A DNA stretch of 64,000 nucleotides from Photobacterium galatheae (lineage in GTDB: Bacteria; Pseudomonadota; Gammaproteobacteria; Enterobacterales; Vibrionaceae): contig NZ_JMIB01000004.1 of the NCBI RefSeq assembly GCF_000695255.1, positions 124,001 to 188,000 on the forward strand, read 5' to 3'. Positions 19,214 to 29,007 of this stretch are shown one piece after another. Every line of letters begins with the position of its first letter. Position 1 is the stretch's first letter. The notes below the pieces were generated by a model. The model saw nothing but the letters and a program-made list of their open reading frames with translations, did not search any database and was not told the DNA's origin. The translations under genes and the position numbers were made by a program.

Positions 19214-19247
19214 AGTCAGAGCTATTGATGGCTCTGGCTTTTTTTTT
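19214..19247 (+). terminator. Rho-independent terminator after mlaA
   Basis: Stem AGTCAGAGC / GCTCTGGCT (9 bp, one G-U) with an 8-nt loop and a run of eight T. Confidence 0.9.
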
Positions 19248-19618
19248 CAAGCCTTCTAGAGTTGTGCGCTCTTATGTTAATTTTTTGTGAATAAAAACAT
19301 TGTATGTTATTTGAATGACTTGTATGTAATTCAATCCATTTTTAGTTAATCCAATCGTTAATAACTTTCTTATTTTTCTCTCTTTTTTCTTTCATTTGAA
19401 TAACCTAGCGCTCACTTATTGATTGCTTGCTTTATTTATCACTTTCATCAGTTCATCTTACGTGCGCTTACATTACAGCTGGCAGAAGATCACAAAGCGT
19501 AACATTTGTATCATTTTTTTCACTTTCTTTCTTTGAGACATAAAGAAACTCGACTATTTCTTATACAACGTAGCTTGTTGGCTATGTTTTCTTTCTTTTT
19601 TAACTCAAGGAACAAGTC
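19248..19618 (+). promoter_or_regulatory. AT-rich leader and promoter region of the chitinase gene
   Basis: About 370 bp with no credible gene. It is markedly AT-rich with many T-runs, unlike the flanks. It must hold the chitinase promoter and 5' UTR. The gene's ribosome site is CAAGGAAC, about 5 nt before ATG 19619. I could not place a confident -35/-10 pair or CRP site by eye. Confidence 0.5.
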
Positions 19619-22120
19619 ATGTCTTTCAATAAGTTGAGTCCTATTGCAGCAGGCATTGCCGCTGTGACATTGTCGTGGGGAGTAATGGCGGCACCGGGCA
19701 CACCGCAAATCGGCTGGATGGAAACTGATTTCGCGATCATTGAAGTTGATCAGGCGGCCAGTGCTTACAAAAGTCTGGTGACCGTTAAACCTGCTGCTGA
19801 AGTCCCAGTGGCCTGGCAGCGTTACTCAGGTGAAACGGCGGATCACTGGAAAGTGAAACTGAATGATCAGGTTGTGTTTGAAACGGCGATTGCTCCAGCG
19901 TCCAGCGGTGCGGGTTCAACAACACTTTCAGTCGCCCAGGGTGGCAAGTATGCAATGACCGTTGAACTGTGTAGCGGTACAGGTGCGGCCGAAGTTTGTA
20001 CCAGCAGTGCGGCAAAGAATATTGTGGTTGCAGATACAGACGGCAGTCACCTGGATCCATTGCCAATGAATGTCGATCCGAATAATGGCAACTACACCAC
20101 ACCTCCCAATACCGTTGTAGGCGCTTACTTTGTTGAGTGGGGTGTTTATGGCCGTAAATTCCCAGTGGATAAAATACCCGCACAAAACCTGACTCACATT
20201 CTGTATGGCTTTATTCCAGTCTGTGGCCCGAATGATTCTCTGGGTGAAATTGAAAACGGTAACAGTCTGGCAGCGTTAAAACGCGCTTGTCAGGGCACGC
20301 AAGATTTTGAAGTGGTGATTCATGATCCTTGGGCTGCTGTCCAGATGCCTCAGGCTGGCCATAGTTACAGCACGCCTTACAAAGGCACTTATGGTCAGCT
20401 GATGGCATTGAAACAGCGTTATCCAGATCTGAAAGTGATTCCTTCTGTCGGGGGCTGGACACTGTCTGATCCATTTTATTCATTCACCGATAAGGCGAAG
20501 CGCGATATTTTTGTAGCCAGTGTGAAGAAGTTCCTGAAAACCTGGAAGTTCTTTGACGGTGTTGACATCGACTGGGAATTCCCGGGCGGTAAAGGTGCGA
20601 ACCCAAATCTGGGTGATCCGGTGAAAGATGGCCCGGCTTACGTTGCGCTGATGCGTGAGCTGCGAGCTATGCTGGATGAACTGGAAACTGAAACAGGCCG
20701 TCAGTATGAACTGACGTCAGCCATTGGTGTGGGTTATGACAAGATTGATGTGGTGAACTACGCAGACGCGGTTCAGTACATGGATTATATCTTCGCAATG
20801 ACCTATGACTTCTTCGGTGGCTGGAATAATGAACCGGGTCATCAAACGGCTCTCTTCTGTGGGACGCATATGTCAGCCGATGTCTGTAACGGTACGGGTG
20901 TTGATGAGAATGGTGAACCGCGCAAAGGTCCGGCTTATACAGCATCACACGGTATCGATCGCTTGCTGGGACAAGGCGTGCCAGCGAATAAACTGGTTCT
21001 GGGTGCAGCGATGTATGCGCGCGGCTGGACTGGCGTGACGGAAGCAAGCATGACCGATCCGTCGAATCCAATGACAGGGAAAGGGACAGGTCCGGTTCCT
21101 GGCTCCTGGGAAGCCGGTGTCATTGACTATAAAGATGTTGTGAAGAACTACATCAACAACGCGGCTGTTGTGAAAGGTTATGATGAACAGGCTGAAGGCC
21201 CATGGGCTTATGATCCAAGCAACGGTAACCTGATCACTTACGACAACCCACGCTCGATTCTGGCGAAAGGTCAGTATGTTCGTAATCTGGGACTGGGCGG
21301 TATGTTTGCCTGGGAAATCGATGCAGACAACGGTGACATCCTGAATGCGATGCAGGAATCTCTGGCTGGCGGTGGCGGTAACTATGCGCCAATCGCGAAT
21401 GCCGGTGCGGATCAACTGGTGAATGGTGCAGCCACTGTGACACTGGATGGTTCTGCATCAAGCGATCGCGATGGCCAGATTGTCAGCTATCTGTGGACTC
21501 AGAACAGCGGTCCGGCTCTGACTTTGACGGGGGCTGATACCGCAAAAGCCACAGTTACTGTGCCGGCCGTGACTGCAGACACGCAGTATGTGTTTACACT
21601 GACTGTGGCTGATGACAAAGGTGACACAGCGACCGACACCGTGACTGTCAGTGCCAAAGCACCGGGTTCAAATACTGCACCTGTTGTGACTGTATCAGGC
21701 CCAACGTCTGTGAATGCGGGTGAGGCTGTTGTACTGGATGCTTCTCAGTCGACAGATGCCGATGGTGACACTCTGACTTTTGACTGGACAGTGCCAGCCG
21801 GCGTGAACGCAACAGTCAATGGTGCGACCGTGAGCTTCACTGCTGCCAGTTATACGGTTGATACAGCACTGAACTTTATTGTTGCAGTCTCTGACGGGAC
21901 GGACACAGTGACTCAGTCTGTGACTGTCACGGTTCTGAAAGATGGTGGTTCAACCGGTTGTACCAATGTCTGGAGTAACGCTGGTGTGTATAACGCTGGT
22001 GAGATCGTGACGCACGCCGGGAAGTCCTGGAAAGCGAAATGGTGGACGACTGGCGAAGAACCGGGAACGACGGGTCAGTGGGGCGTCTGGGAAGATCTGG
22101 GTGCAGCAAACTGCCAGTAA
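19619..22120 (+). CDS. chiA: Secreted modular GH18 chitinase with PKD-like repeats and CBM5/12
   Basis: Extracellular endo-chitinase; 833 aa. The signal peptide cleaves near VMAA-PGTP. An N-terminal ChiA-type beta-sandwich domain covers about 27-135. The GH18 barrel runs about 165-585, with the catalytic DGVDIDWE at 313-320 (Glu320 the acid/base). Two Ig/PKD-like domains follow (about 590-680, GADQLVNGAATVTLDGSAS; about 685-775). A C-terminal chitin-binding CBM5/12 covers about 780-833 (WSNAGVYNAGEIVTHAGKSW). The symbol is by family; vibrios carry several chitinases, so the paralogue number is not decided. Monocistronic, with its own terminator. Confidence 0.93.
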   Translation: MSFNKLSPIAAGIAAVTLSWGVMAAPGTPQIGWMETDFAIIEVDQAASAYKSLVTVKPAAEVPVAWQRYSGETADHWKVKLNDQVVFETAIAPASSGAGSTTLSVAQGGKYAMTVELCSGTGAAEVCTSSAAKNIVVADTDGSHLDPLPMNVDPNNGNYTTPPNTVVGAYFVEWGVYGRKFPVDKIPAQNLTHILYGFIPVCGPNDSLGEIENGNSLAALKRACQGTQDFEVVIHDPWAAVQMPQAGHSYSTPYKGTYGQLMALKQRYPDLKVIPSVGGWTLSDPFYSFTDKAKRDIFVASVKKFLKTWKFFDGVDIDWEFPGGKGANPNLGDPVKDGPAYVALMRELRAMLDELETETGRQYELTSAIGVGYDKIDVVNYADAVQYMDYIFAMTYDFFGGWNNEPGHQTALFCGTHMSADVCNGTGVDENGEPRKGPAYTASHGIDRLLGQGVPANKLVLGAAMYARGWTGVTEASMTDPSNPMTGKGTGPVPGSWEAGVIDYKDVVKNYINNAAVVKGYDEQAEGPWAYDPSNGNLITYDNPRSILAKGQYVRNLGLGGMFAWEIDADNGDILNAMQESLAGGGGNYAPIANAGADQLVNGAATVTLDGSASSDRDGQIVSYLWTQNSGPALTLTGADTAKATVTVPAVTADTQYVFTLTVADDKGDTATDTVTVSAKAPGSNTAPVVTVSGPTSVNAGEAVVLDASQSTDADGDTLTFDWTVPAGVNATVNGATVSFTAASYTVDTALNFIVAVSDGTDTVTQSVTVTVLKDGGSTGCTNVWSNAGVYNAGEIVTHAGKSWKAKWWTTGEEPGTTGQWGVWEDLGAANCQ

Positions 22121-22160
22121 TGACTGAAATCAGAAAGCAAATTTGAATTCAGTGATAAAG

Positions 22161-22192
22161 AGAAAGCCGCTCAAGTTGAGCGGCTTTCTTAT
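22161..22192 (+). terminator. Bidirectional terminator between chitinase and fadL
   Basis: Stem AGAAAGCCGCTCAA / TTGAGCGGCTTTCT flanks a very short loop, with T-rich sequence on the plus side and A-rich sequence on the other. It sits between two convergent genes and can serve both. Confidence 0.85.
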
Positions 22193-22234
22193 GCGTTTCA
22201 GCAGTCGTTTTTGTCTTGCTGTTCTTTTCAGCTT

Positions 22235-23500
22235 TTAGAAAGAACGACTGTACTGGACACCATACAGCAGGGCATCAGCACGGGTTGTCGCTGTAACCTG
22301 AGAAAGTGAGGTGCTTTCAGTTGCCTGGATATCTTTACCCATCAGGTAAGTCAGACCGAAGTCCAGTGTTGACTTACTGTCCAGATTGTAACTGAAGCCA
22401 CCTGAGAACCACTGACGGTCTGAATCCGGTACAGAAATAGAGGTTTTCTTATCCTGAGCACTGGTGTCATACATGTAACCGGCACGCAGCGTCCAGTCAG
22501 AATTCAGGGTGTAGGTACCACCAACCGCGTAGTGCCAGCCGTCCTGCCACTGATATTCATTCAGGACCAGGCCTTTGTTAGTCTTCAGTACATCGAAGCT
22601 GCTCCACTCGATCCACTGGACACTATAGTGAACCGCAAACTGGTTGTTCAGTTGGTGGAAACCAGAGAATTCAACCATATCCGGCAGTGGCATCAGCAGT
22701 TTCTGATTGCTCTGTTTGCCGCCAGCTTGCTGGGCATAAATATCGCCTTCAGCTTCCAGCTCTGGGCTGTAGTGATATGACAGACCGAAACGGTTAGCGT
22801 CATTCAGTTCATAAACAGTACCCAGGTTGAAACCAACCGCAGTACCATCGACATCGACATCAACCAGTGGTCCTTGAACCCCGCCAGTTTGCATTTCGAT
22901 CAATTTTTCGAGCGTTTGGTTAGAACGCTGCAGTTCGCCCTGACCGTAGATGATGTCCAGGCCGCCGCCAATGCTCCATTGCGGGTTCAGGCGGTATGCT
23001 GCATTCAGGGTCAGGTTCAGGCTTTTCACATCGGTCAGGCCACCAAATTCGTTTGCAGCATAGCTGCTGCTGAACTCAGTTTTGGTGCCGAAGTTTGAGT
23101 AGATGCCCACACCCAGTGCCAGTTGATCATTTACTGGATGGACATAATACAGGTTCGGAACGTAAGAAGTGCCACCGATTTGCTCATTCTCAAGACTTGT
23201 TGTCGTCACTGAACTTGTGAGTGGATTCTGGAACGTGTAATTTGCGTTTTTGACCTTAATGTCCGTATCGATGACATTCAGACCCAGTGAGATAGCTGGC
23301 GCATTAAACAGGGTCATGGCCGCGGCATTCCGGGACATCACGGATGCATTGTCGGCAATCACGGCATCACCGGCAAAAGCTCGGCCAAGTCCGGTTGCAG
23401 ATTGTGAGTTTAACTGGAAGCCAGCAGCCAATGACTGCTGAGATGCCAAAGCGATGGCCGTTGCCATCATGGTTTTTGTAAACAGACGCTTCTTGTACAT
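22235..23500 (-). CDS. fadL: FadL-family long-chain fatty acid outer-membrane channel
   Basis: Outer-membrane beta-barrel for uptake of long-chain fatty acids; 421 aa. A signal peptide of about 26 residues cleaves after SLAA. The mature N-terminus AGFQLNSQSATGLGRAFAGDA forms the family hatch with the NPA-like AAAMTLFNAPA stretch. The protein ends in an aromatic residue (QYSRSF), as outer-membrane barrels do. It belongs to the OMPP1/FadL family, and paralogues are common in vibrios. A FadR-like site lies about 80 nt upstream. Confidence 0.92.
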   Translation of the reverse strand: MYKKRLFTKTMMATAIALASQQSLAAGFQLNSQSATGLGRAFAGDAVIADNASVMSRNAAAMTLFNAPAISLGLNVIDTDIKVKNANYTFQNPLTSSVTTTSLENEQIGGTSYVPNLYYVHPVNDQLALGVGIYSNFGTKTEFSSSYAANEFGGLTDVKSLNLTLNAAYRLNPQWSIGGGLDIIYGQGELQRSNQTLEKLIEMQTGGVQGPLVDVDVDGTAVGFNLGTVYELNDANRFGLSYHYSPELEAEGDIYAQQAGGKQSNQKLLMPLPDMVEFSGFHQLNNQFAVHYSVQWIEWSSFDVLKTNKGLVLNEYQWQDGWHYAVGGTYTLNSDWTLRAGYMYDTSAQDKKTSISVPDSDRQWFSGGFSYNLDSKSTLDFGLTYLMGKDIQATESTSLSQVTATTRADALLYGVQYSRSF

Positions 23501-23580
23501 TTATTTTTATCCTGATCTTTTTTTCGGCTGATACATGATTTATCAGCAAGCAGCCGATTCTAGAAGCAGGTAAAAAAACA

Positions 23581-23597
23581 TCAAATCAGACCAGTCT
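23581..23597 (-). promoter_or_regulatory. Candidate FadR operator upstream of fadL
   Basis: On the minus strand this 17-mer reads AGACTGGTCTGATTTGA. It carries the ACTGGTCnGA half of the known FadR consensus (AnCTGGTCnGACCnGnT) intact, with a weaker right half. It sits about 80 nt before the fadL start. This is a by-eye consensus match, not a scored one. Confidence 0.6.
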
Positions 23598-23703
23598 ATA
23601 AGTTACTGTTTTATCACTATTGAATGTGACTGTTTGATGAAAAGATAGGCATTTTTTGCGGTGGCTGGATAAAATAGCCACCGCAGATTCAGAGAGCGCT
23701 GGT

Positions 23704-24417
23704 TCAGATATTGGTCCATTGCAGCGAATCTTTGAGTTTCTCTGCAATTGGCATCACGTTTTCACCTTTGTTCCCCACCACAATCAAGCTGGCGTCTTTG
23801 GAAGGAATGACGACGCCACGCATGTTTTTATCTTCAAAGTTTTCCATGGCGTGGCTGGGTTTTGGCACGACAAAGACGGTGATTTTACCGTTTTGTCCTT
23901 CCATCACCATGTGCAGCGCACCGCTACCGTCAAAACCACAGTGGTTCAGATAATAGACGTGGGAAGGTAACGCACTGAATTTTGGACCAAAAGGTTTTAG
24001 TTTGGCGTTGACCTGTTTCAGAGAAACCCCTTCATCAATCTGGTCGACAAACGGTGCTTCGTTATAAATATGATTCAGGGCAATTTGCCCGATATCCTGT
24101 GATGAGGCTGGCGCGAAGACGTCATTGAACTGACCGATGAGCAAACCACACAGGAAGGCGACTGAAGCCGCAATCGCCAGATGCCGGCGAACCTTTTTCT
24201 CGGCCTGATAACCCTGGCCTGACTGACGGAACAGAATGCGATCAGCCAGATCTTCCGGCACATCCACTTTCATGGCTGCGGCGAGCTTTGTATCAAGTTG
24301 TTGTAACTCGTCATGAAGCTTGCGGTTGGCAATCGACGAATTTTTCGCCGCACACATTTCCGGGCTGTGGTCACTGGGGTCAGCCAGAATTCTGCGACGA
24401 AATTCAAGATCGTCCAT
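23704..24417 (-). CDS. DUF3379-type membrane anti-sigma factor
   Basis: A 237-aa single-pass protein: cytoplasmic residues 1 to about 80 with acidic/Cys-containing start (DLEFRRRILADPSD, EMCAAKN), one membrane helix (about 83-100, HLAIAASVAFLCGLLIG), and a periplasmic beta-rich domain. It overlaps the 3' end of the ECF sigma gene by 14 bp, the normal layout for a sigma/anti-sigma pair. The Vibrionaceae family member is annotated DUF3379. The signal it senses is unknown; its place between fadL and fadIJ suggests an envelope or fatty-acid-linked cue, by inference. Confidence 0.75.
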   Translation of the reverse strand: MDDLEFRRRILADPSDHSPEMCAAKNSSIANRKLHDELQQLDTKLAAAMKVDVPEDLADRILFRQSGQGYQAEKKVRRHLAIAASVAFLCGLLIGQFNDVFAPASSQDIGQIALNHIYNEAPFVDQIDEGVSLKQVNAKLKPFGPKFSALPSHVYYLNHCGFDGSGALHMVMEGQNGKITVFVVPKPSHAMENFEDKNMRGVVIPSKDASLIVVGNKGENVMPIAEKLKDSLQWTNI

Positions 24418-24979
24418 TTTGTTGTCCCCTCCGCTCTGTTTGTTTCTCTAAAGAATCTTTTAACTGATTTCTGGCCCTGAACAGTCGGGTCATCACGGTA
24501 TTTCTGTTCAGGCCAAGGATATTAGCAATTTCATCACCGTTGAATCCAGCCATGACTTGCAGAACAAGCGGCTCACGGTACTCCGGTGAGAGTTGCTGAA
24601 TTAAATGCTGTAACTGGCTCATCTCTGAGTCGCCATAACTGCTTGTGTCGGTGTCCTGAGCTGGAATCGCATGATCGTCAATATCGACCAAATCGAGCTG
24701 TTTCCGTTCAAAACGCCGGGCATTCTCCCGTCGCAGAATCGTAATCAGCCACGCCTTGGCCGCACTGTCGTCATTGAGACTATCTAGTGAACGCCATGCG
24801 CGCAGACAAGTTTCCTGGACCAGATCTTCAGCAATATGAGGATCGTGGCATAACCAGTAGGCATACCTGTACAGGTCTTTGTGCCAGGCCCTGACCAGGG
24901 CTTCGTAACGTTTTTGTTTATTCATGTCTACAGAGACCGAGGCATCTGCATTTTTCTTACGAAAAAATTGCTTCATCAT
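24404..24979 (-). CDS. ECF-type RNA polymerase sigma factor
   Basis: A 191-aa sigma-70 family ECF factor. Region 2 is seen in YAYWLCHDPHIAEDLVQETCLRAW, quoted in part as DPHIAEDLVQETCLRAW. Region 4 is LSPEYREPLVLQVMAGFNGDEIANILG followed by NRNTVMTRLFRARNQLK. There is no sigma-1.1 or sigma-3 domain. An N-terminal basic extension of about 25 residues precedes region 2. A second in-frame ATG lies 3 nt after the first. The target promoter is not known. Confidence 0.9.
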   Translation of the reverse strand: MMKQFFRKKNADASVSVDMNKQKRYEALVRAWHKDLYRYAYWLCHDPHIAEDLVQETCLRAWRSLDSLNDDSAAKAWLITILRRENARRFERKQLDLVDIDDHAIPAQDTDTSSYGDSEMSQLQHLIQQLSPEYREPLVLQVMAGFNGDEIANILGLNRNTVMTRLFRARNQLKDSLEKQTERRGQQNGRS

Positions 24980-25267
24980 GATGTTGCCTATTCGTAACCC
25001 TTAGCCATGTGGACCCTTCGTCGTCGAAAGTTAGGAAAATTTAAGTCATTCATTGTTGTGTTATTGATTTTCCTCAATATCCGTCAGTCTGTATCCGTTA
25101 TAGTGATTCTGTTATCGGATGGTTTATCGGTAACGTCCTTTACGGACTGAGTATACCCTTCAACGACTTGCGACGGGGTTCGCTGGTAGATCAATTGGAA
25201 ATACTGGCATTTACTCTTCGCCTTTTTATTGAGTCTTGCACAAACGGCTGACATTGTGAGTTTAATA

Positions 25268-25296
25268 ACCATACCATAGCGGTGTGGTTTTTTTTT
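25268..25296 (+). terminator. Plus-strand terminator without an upstream gene
   Basis: Stem ACCATACC / GGTGTGGT (8 bp, one T-G pair), 5-nt loop ATAGC, then nine T (25288-25296, the first T closing the stem). It is oriented plus, inside an intergenic region whose left flank is a minus-strand gene. Probable 3' end of a small RNA or an antisense transcript. Confidence 0.75.
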
Positions 25297-25390
25297 ATGC
25301 CTCTCTGATTCCCTTTATTTTTGATTGTTTTTGACGCCTCTCAACTTTTTAAACATTCATTTGAATTAAATAACAATACCGTTACAATCG

Positions 25391-25407
25391 GTGTGGTCTG
25401 ACCTCTA
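25391..25407 (+). promoter_or_regulatory. Candidate FadR operator upstream of fadI
   Basis: The core TGGTCTGACC (25394-25403) matches TGGTCnGACC of the FadR consensus at every defined base; the outer positions are weaker. It lies about 30 nt before the fadI start, where binding would block transcription. Repression of beta-oxidation genes by FadR, relieved by acyl-CoA, is established for gamma-proteobacteria. Confidence 0.65.
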
Positions 25408-25437
25408 GTTTGTCTTACATAATGATAAGGAGTCGCG

Positions 25438-26748
25438 ATGACACGTCGCCAGAATCTCACTACTCAACAGGGTGAGCGCATTGCTGTTGTTACAGGACTG
25501 CGTACCCCTTTTGCTCGCCAGGCGACTGCCTTTAATGGTGTCCCCGCTCTGGATATGGGCAAAATGGTGGTCAATGAAATGCTGCAAAAAATTGACTTTG
25601 ACCCGGCATTGATTGAGCAGGTGGTCTTTGGCCAGGTGGTTCAAATGCCGGAAGCACCGAATATTGCCCGTGAAATTGTGCTGGGCACCGGGATGAACAT
25701 TCACACGGATGCCTACAGTGTGACTCGTGCCTGTGCGACCAGCTTCCAGGCGGCGGCCAATGTGGCTGAAAGTATTCTTTCGGGGACGATTGATATCGGG
25801 ATTGCGGGTGGTGGTGATTCTTCGTCGGTCTTGCCAATCGGCGTGTCGAAAAAACTGGCCGCGACTTTACTGGCCCTGAGTAAAGCAAAGACGATGGGCA
25901 AAAAAATGGGCTTGCTGAGTAAGCTCAGCCTCAAAGATTTGATGCCTGTGCCCCCAGCCGTTGCTGAATATTCGACGGGTCTGAGCATGGGTCAGACGGC
26001 AGAGCAGATGGCGAAAACCCACGGGATCAGCCGTGAGGAACAGGATGCGCTGGCACACCGGTCGCATACACTGGCCGCGCAGGCATGGCGTGATGGCCTG
26101 ATCCAGGACGAAGTGATCACCGCTTTCCCAGAACCTTATCGCCAGTGGATCAATCAAGATAACAACATCCGTGAAGATTCTACGGTCGAAGGTTATGCCA
26201 AACTTCGTCCGGCTTTCGACCGCAAGTTTGGTTCTGTCACTGCCGCGAATAGTACCCCACTGACAGACGGTGCGGCAGCCATACTGCTGATGCGTGAAGG
26301 CCGTGCAAAAGCGCTGGGTCTGAAACCTCTGGGCTATATCCGCTCTTATGCATTTTCAGCGATTGGCGTTGAGCAGGACATGCTTATGGGACCATCGTAT
26401 GCGACGCCACTGGCGCTGGATCGCGCCGGACTGACGTTGTCTGATCTGACGCTGATTGATATGCACGAAGCATTCGCGGCACAGACCCTGGCCAACGTGA
26501 AAATGTTTGCCTCGACGAAATTTGCGCAGGAAAAACTGGGTCGCAGCGAAGCCATCGGTGAAATCGACATGGACAAGTTCAATGTTCTGGGCGGCTCGAT
26601 TGCTTACGGCCACCCATTTGCAGCCACTGGCGCCCGGATGATCACGCAAACCCTGCGTGAACTGCAGCGTCGTGGGGGTGGTTTTGCACTGAACACCGCC
26701 TGTGCGGCTGGCGGTCTGGGTGCGGCGATGATCCTGGAGGCTGAATAA
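25438..26748 (+). CDS. fadI: FadI, 3-ketoacyl-CoA thiolase (beta subunit of the fatty acid oxidation complex)
   Basis: Catalyses the last, thiolytic step of beta-oxidation; 436 aa. The acylated cysteine is Cys99 in [12 protein letters not shown]. The C-terminal active-site histidine is in [11 protein letters not shown] and the second cysteine in [13 protein letters not shown]. The ribosome site AAGGAG is 6 nt before ATG. The stop shares one base with the start of fadJ (TAATG), so the two subunits are coupled. Confidence 0.96.
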   Translation: MTRRQNLTTQQGERIAVVTGLRTPFARQATAFNGVPALDMGKMVVNEMLQKIDFDPALIEQVVFGQVVQMPEAPNIAREIVLGTGMNIHTDAYSVTRACATSFQAAANVAESILSGTIDIGIAGGGDSSSVLPIGVSKKLAATLLALSKAKTMGKKMGLLSKLSLKDLMPVPPAVAEYSTGLSMGQTAEQMAKTHGISREEQDALAHRSHTLAAQAWRDGLIQDEVITAFPEPYRQWINQDNNIREDSTVEGYAKLRPAFDRKFGSVTAANSTPLTDGAAAILLMREGRAKALGLKPLGYIRSYAFSAIGVEQDMLMGPSYATPLALDRAGLTLSDLTLIDMHEAFAAQTLANVKMFASTKFAQEKLGRSEAIGEIDMDKFNVLGGSIAYGHPFAATGARMITQTLRELQRRGGGFALNTACAAGGLGAAMILEAE

Positions 26749-28913
26749 TGACGGATGTAACCATGACTGAACAAGATAATGCACAGCGTGCACCGGAAGC
26801 ACAAGCGTCTGCCTTTCGTCTGAGCTATGGCGAGAACGGCATTGCCTGGCTGACGATTGATGTCCCGGATGAGAAGATGAATACCCTTCAGGCTGCGTTT
26901 GCCGAGCAGGTTGGCGCTGTTCTGGATGAGCTGGAAAGCAAGAAAGCAGACATCAAAGGTCTGGTCGTGCATTCGGGTAAGCCGGATAACTTCGTCGCTG
27001 GGGCAGATATTCGTATGCTGGCGGCTTGCACGACGGCAAAAGAAGCCGAGCAGCTGGCCTTGCAGGGACAGCAGATGTTCCAGCGGATTGAAGACTTACC
27101 GTTTCATGTTGTCGCGGCGATTCACGGCCCTTGTCTGGGCGGTGGTCTGGAGCTGGCGCTGGCGTGTCACAGCCGGGTCTGTACCGATGCCGGTGCGACG
27201 AAGCTGGGCCTGCCGGAAGTGCAGCTTGGCCTGCTGCCTGGCTCTGGTGGCACGCAGCGTTTGCCGCGTCTGATTGGTGTTGCAAACTCACTGGATCTGA
27301 TCCTGACCGGTAAGCAGCTTCGTGCGAAAAAAGCGAAGAAGCTGGGTGTGGTGGATGAGTGCGTTCCGGAAAGCATCCTGCTGAAAGTGGCAGAAACACT
27401 GGCCCTGAAAGGGAAACCGACCCGTAAACACAGCTTCCAGGACTGGGCGATGGGGGGCAACCCGGTTGGTCGCTCTCTGGTGTTTGATCAGGCTCGGAAG
27501 AAGACTCGCGAGAAAACCCGCGGTAATTATCCGGCTGTGGATGCGATTCTGGATGTCATTAAATATGGTCTTCAGCACGGCGTGGCAAAAGGCCTGAAGG
27601 AAGAAGCGCGTCGTTTTGGTGATCTGGTGATGAGCCCAGAGTCAGCCGCACTGCGCAGTATTTTCTTTGCGACGACGGCCATGAAGAAAGAAACCGGTGC
27701 AGGGGATGACGTGCAGCCCGCAGACGTGAATCGTGTCGCGGTGCTGGGCGGCGGCCTGATGGGCGGTGGTATCAGCCATGTATCGGCCACGAAAGCCGGT
27801 TTGCCAGTGAAAGTGAAGGATATTTCGAACGACGGGATCCTGAATGCGCTGGCCTATAACCACAAGCTGCTGGAGAAGAAACGCAAACGTAAAATCATCA
27901 GTAAAGCTGAATTGCAAAAACAGATGCTGATGATCAACGGTGGTGTGGATTATCAGGGTTTTGACAAGGTTGATGTGGTGATTGAGGCCGTGTTTGAAGA
28001 TCTCAGCCTGAAACATCAGATGGTGAAAGAGGTCGAGGCGAACGCTAAGCCGGATACGATTTTTGCAACCAACACGTCATCGCTGCCGATCAACCAGATT
28101 GCTTCGGCTGCGACGCGTCCGGAGCTGGTGGTTGGCCTGCATTATTTCAGCCCGGTTGAAAAAATGCCGCTGGTAGAAGTGATCCCACATGAGGGCACCG
28201 CGCCGGAAACCGTAGCCACGGTTGTGAAACTGGCGAAGAAGCAAGGTAAAACACCGATTGTGGTCGCCGATAAGGCCGGTTTCTATGTGAACCGTATTCT
28301 GGCACCTTACATGAATGAAGCGGCGCTGGCGCTGCTGAGTGGCGAACCGGTTGAGCACATTGACAGTGCGCTGCTGGACTTCGGTTTCCCGGTGGGCCCG
28401 ATTACGCTGCTGGATGAAGTCGGTGTCGATGTCGGTGCTAAGATCAGCCCGATTCTGGAAAAAGAGCTGGGGGATCGTTTCAAGAGCCCGGATGTATTCG
28501 ATATTCTGCTGAAGGATGGCCGGAAGGGGCGTAAGTCTGGCAAAGGTTTCTACCTGTATCACGGGAAGAAAAAAGGCGTCGATAAGAGCATTTATAAACT
28601 GCTGAACCTGAATCCGGCGCGGAAAGCCAGCGGCCACGACATTGCGATTCGCTGTACGCTGATGATGCTGAATGAAGCGGCTCGCTGTCTGGATGAGGGC
28701 GTGGTTCACAGTGCCCGTGACGGCGATATCGGTGCGATCTTTGGCATTGGTTTTCCACCGTTCCAGGGCGGCCCGTTCCGCTATATGGATCAGCTGGGGG
28801 CGAAGCGTGTTGTTGAGCTGCTGAATGAGCACGTGCACAAATACGGTGATCGTTTCCGTCCTTGTGAGCGACTGCTGGAAATGGTGAAGAACGACCAGCG
28901 TTTTTACGATTAA
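26748..28913 (+). CDS. fadJ: FadJ, enoyl-CoA hydratase / 3-hydroxyacyl-CoA dehydrogenase (alpha subunit)
   Basis: Bifunctional beta-oxidation enzyme; 721 aa. The N-terminal crotonase domain (about 15-200) has the oxyanion-hole [12 protein letters not shown] and [18 protein letters not shown] with a catalytic Glu. The NAD-binding dehydrogenase domain begins near 325 with [16 protein letters not shown]. Its catalytic His is in [16 protein letters not shown], and the C-terminal hydroxyacyl-CoA dehydrogenase domain ([17 protein letters not shown]) closes the protein. FadJ rather than FadB because its partner is FadI. Start could also be the second ATG 15 nt later. Confidence 0.96.
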   Translation: MTDVTMTEQDNAQRAPEAQASAFRLSYGENGIAWLTIDVPDEKMNTLQAAFAEQVGAVLDELESKKADIKGLVVHSGKPDNFVAGADIRMLAACTTAKEAEQLALQGQQMFQRIEDLPFHVVAAIHGPCLGGGLELALACHSRVCTDAGATKLGLPEVQLGLLPGSGGTQRLPRLIGVANSLDLILTGKQLRAKKAKKLGVVDECVPESILLKVAETLALKGKPTRKHSFQDWAMGGNPVGRSLVFDQARKKTREKTRGNYPAVDAILDVIKYGLQHGVAKGLKEEARRFGDLVMSPESAALRSIFFATTAMKKETGAGDDVQPADVNRVAVLGGGLMGGGISHVSATKAGLPVKVKDISNDGILNALAYNHKLLEKKRKRKIISKAELQKQMLMINGGVDYQGFDKVDVVIEAVFEDLSLKHQMVKEVEANAKPDTIFATNTSSLPINQIASAATRPELVVGLHYFSPVEKMPLVEVIPHEGTAPETVATVVKLAKKQGKTPIVVADKAGFYVNRILAPYMNEAALALLSGEPVEHIDSALLDFGFPVGPITLLDEVGVDVGAKISPILEKELGDRFKSPDVFDILLKDGRKGRKSGKGFYLYHGKKKGVDKSIYKLLNLNPARKASGHDIAIRCTLMMLNEAARCLDEGVVHSARDGDIGAIFGIGFPPFQGGPFRYMDQLGAKRVVELLNEHVHKYGDRFRPCERLLEMVKNDQRFYD

Positions 28914-28934
28914 ATCGTCAGAAACTCATAAATC

Positions 28935-28960
28935 AAAGGCCTGCAGTTGCAGGCCTTTGT
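28935..28960 (+). terminator. Terminator after fadIJ
   Basis: Perfect stem AAAGGCCTGCA / TGCAGGCCTTT with a 2-nt loop, then TGTCGTT. The T-run is weak, so this may end transcription only partly or protect the 3' end. Confidence 0.65.
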
Positions 28961-29007
28961 CGTTAGAGGGAGATGGAACATGACGGAAATGTCAGAGAAA
29001 ACAGAAT

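Larger units (their letters stand above)
24980..25437. promoter_or_regulatory. Divergent intergenic region between the ECF sigma gene and fadIJ
   Basis: A 458-bp stretch without a convincing protein gene. It must hold promoters for both divergent units. It contains a FadR-like site close to fadI and, unexpectedly, a plus-strand rho-independent terminator at 25268-25296 with no plus-strand gene ahead of it. That suggests a short plus-strand transcript. The minus-strand 62-codon frame at 25084-25272 looks like chance. Confidence 0.5.

Noticed and set aside
25084-25272. Minus-strand 62-codon frame between the sigma gene and fadI
   Set aside because: No ribosome site, no conserved composition, and it overlaps the plus-strand terminator; it looks like chance in a non-coding stretch.
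28077-28838. 253-codon antisense frame inside fadJ
   Set aside because: Fully inside a clear beta-oxidation gene; shadow of high third-position GC.
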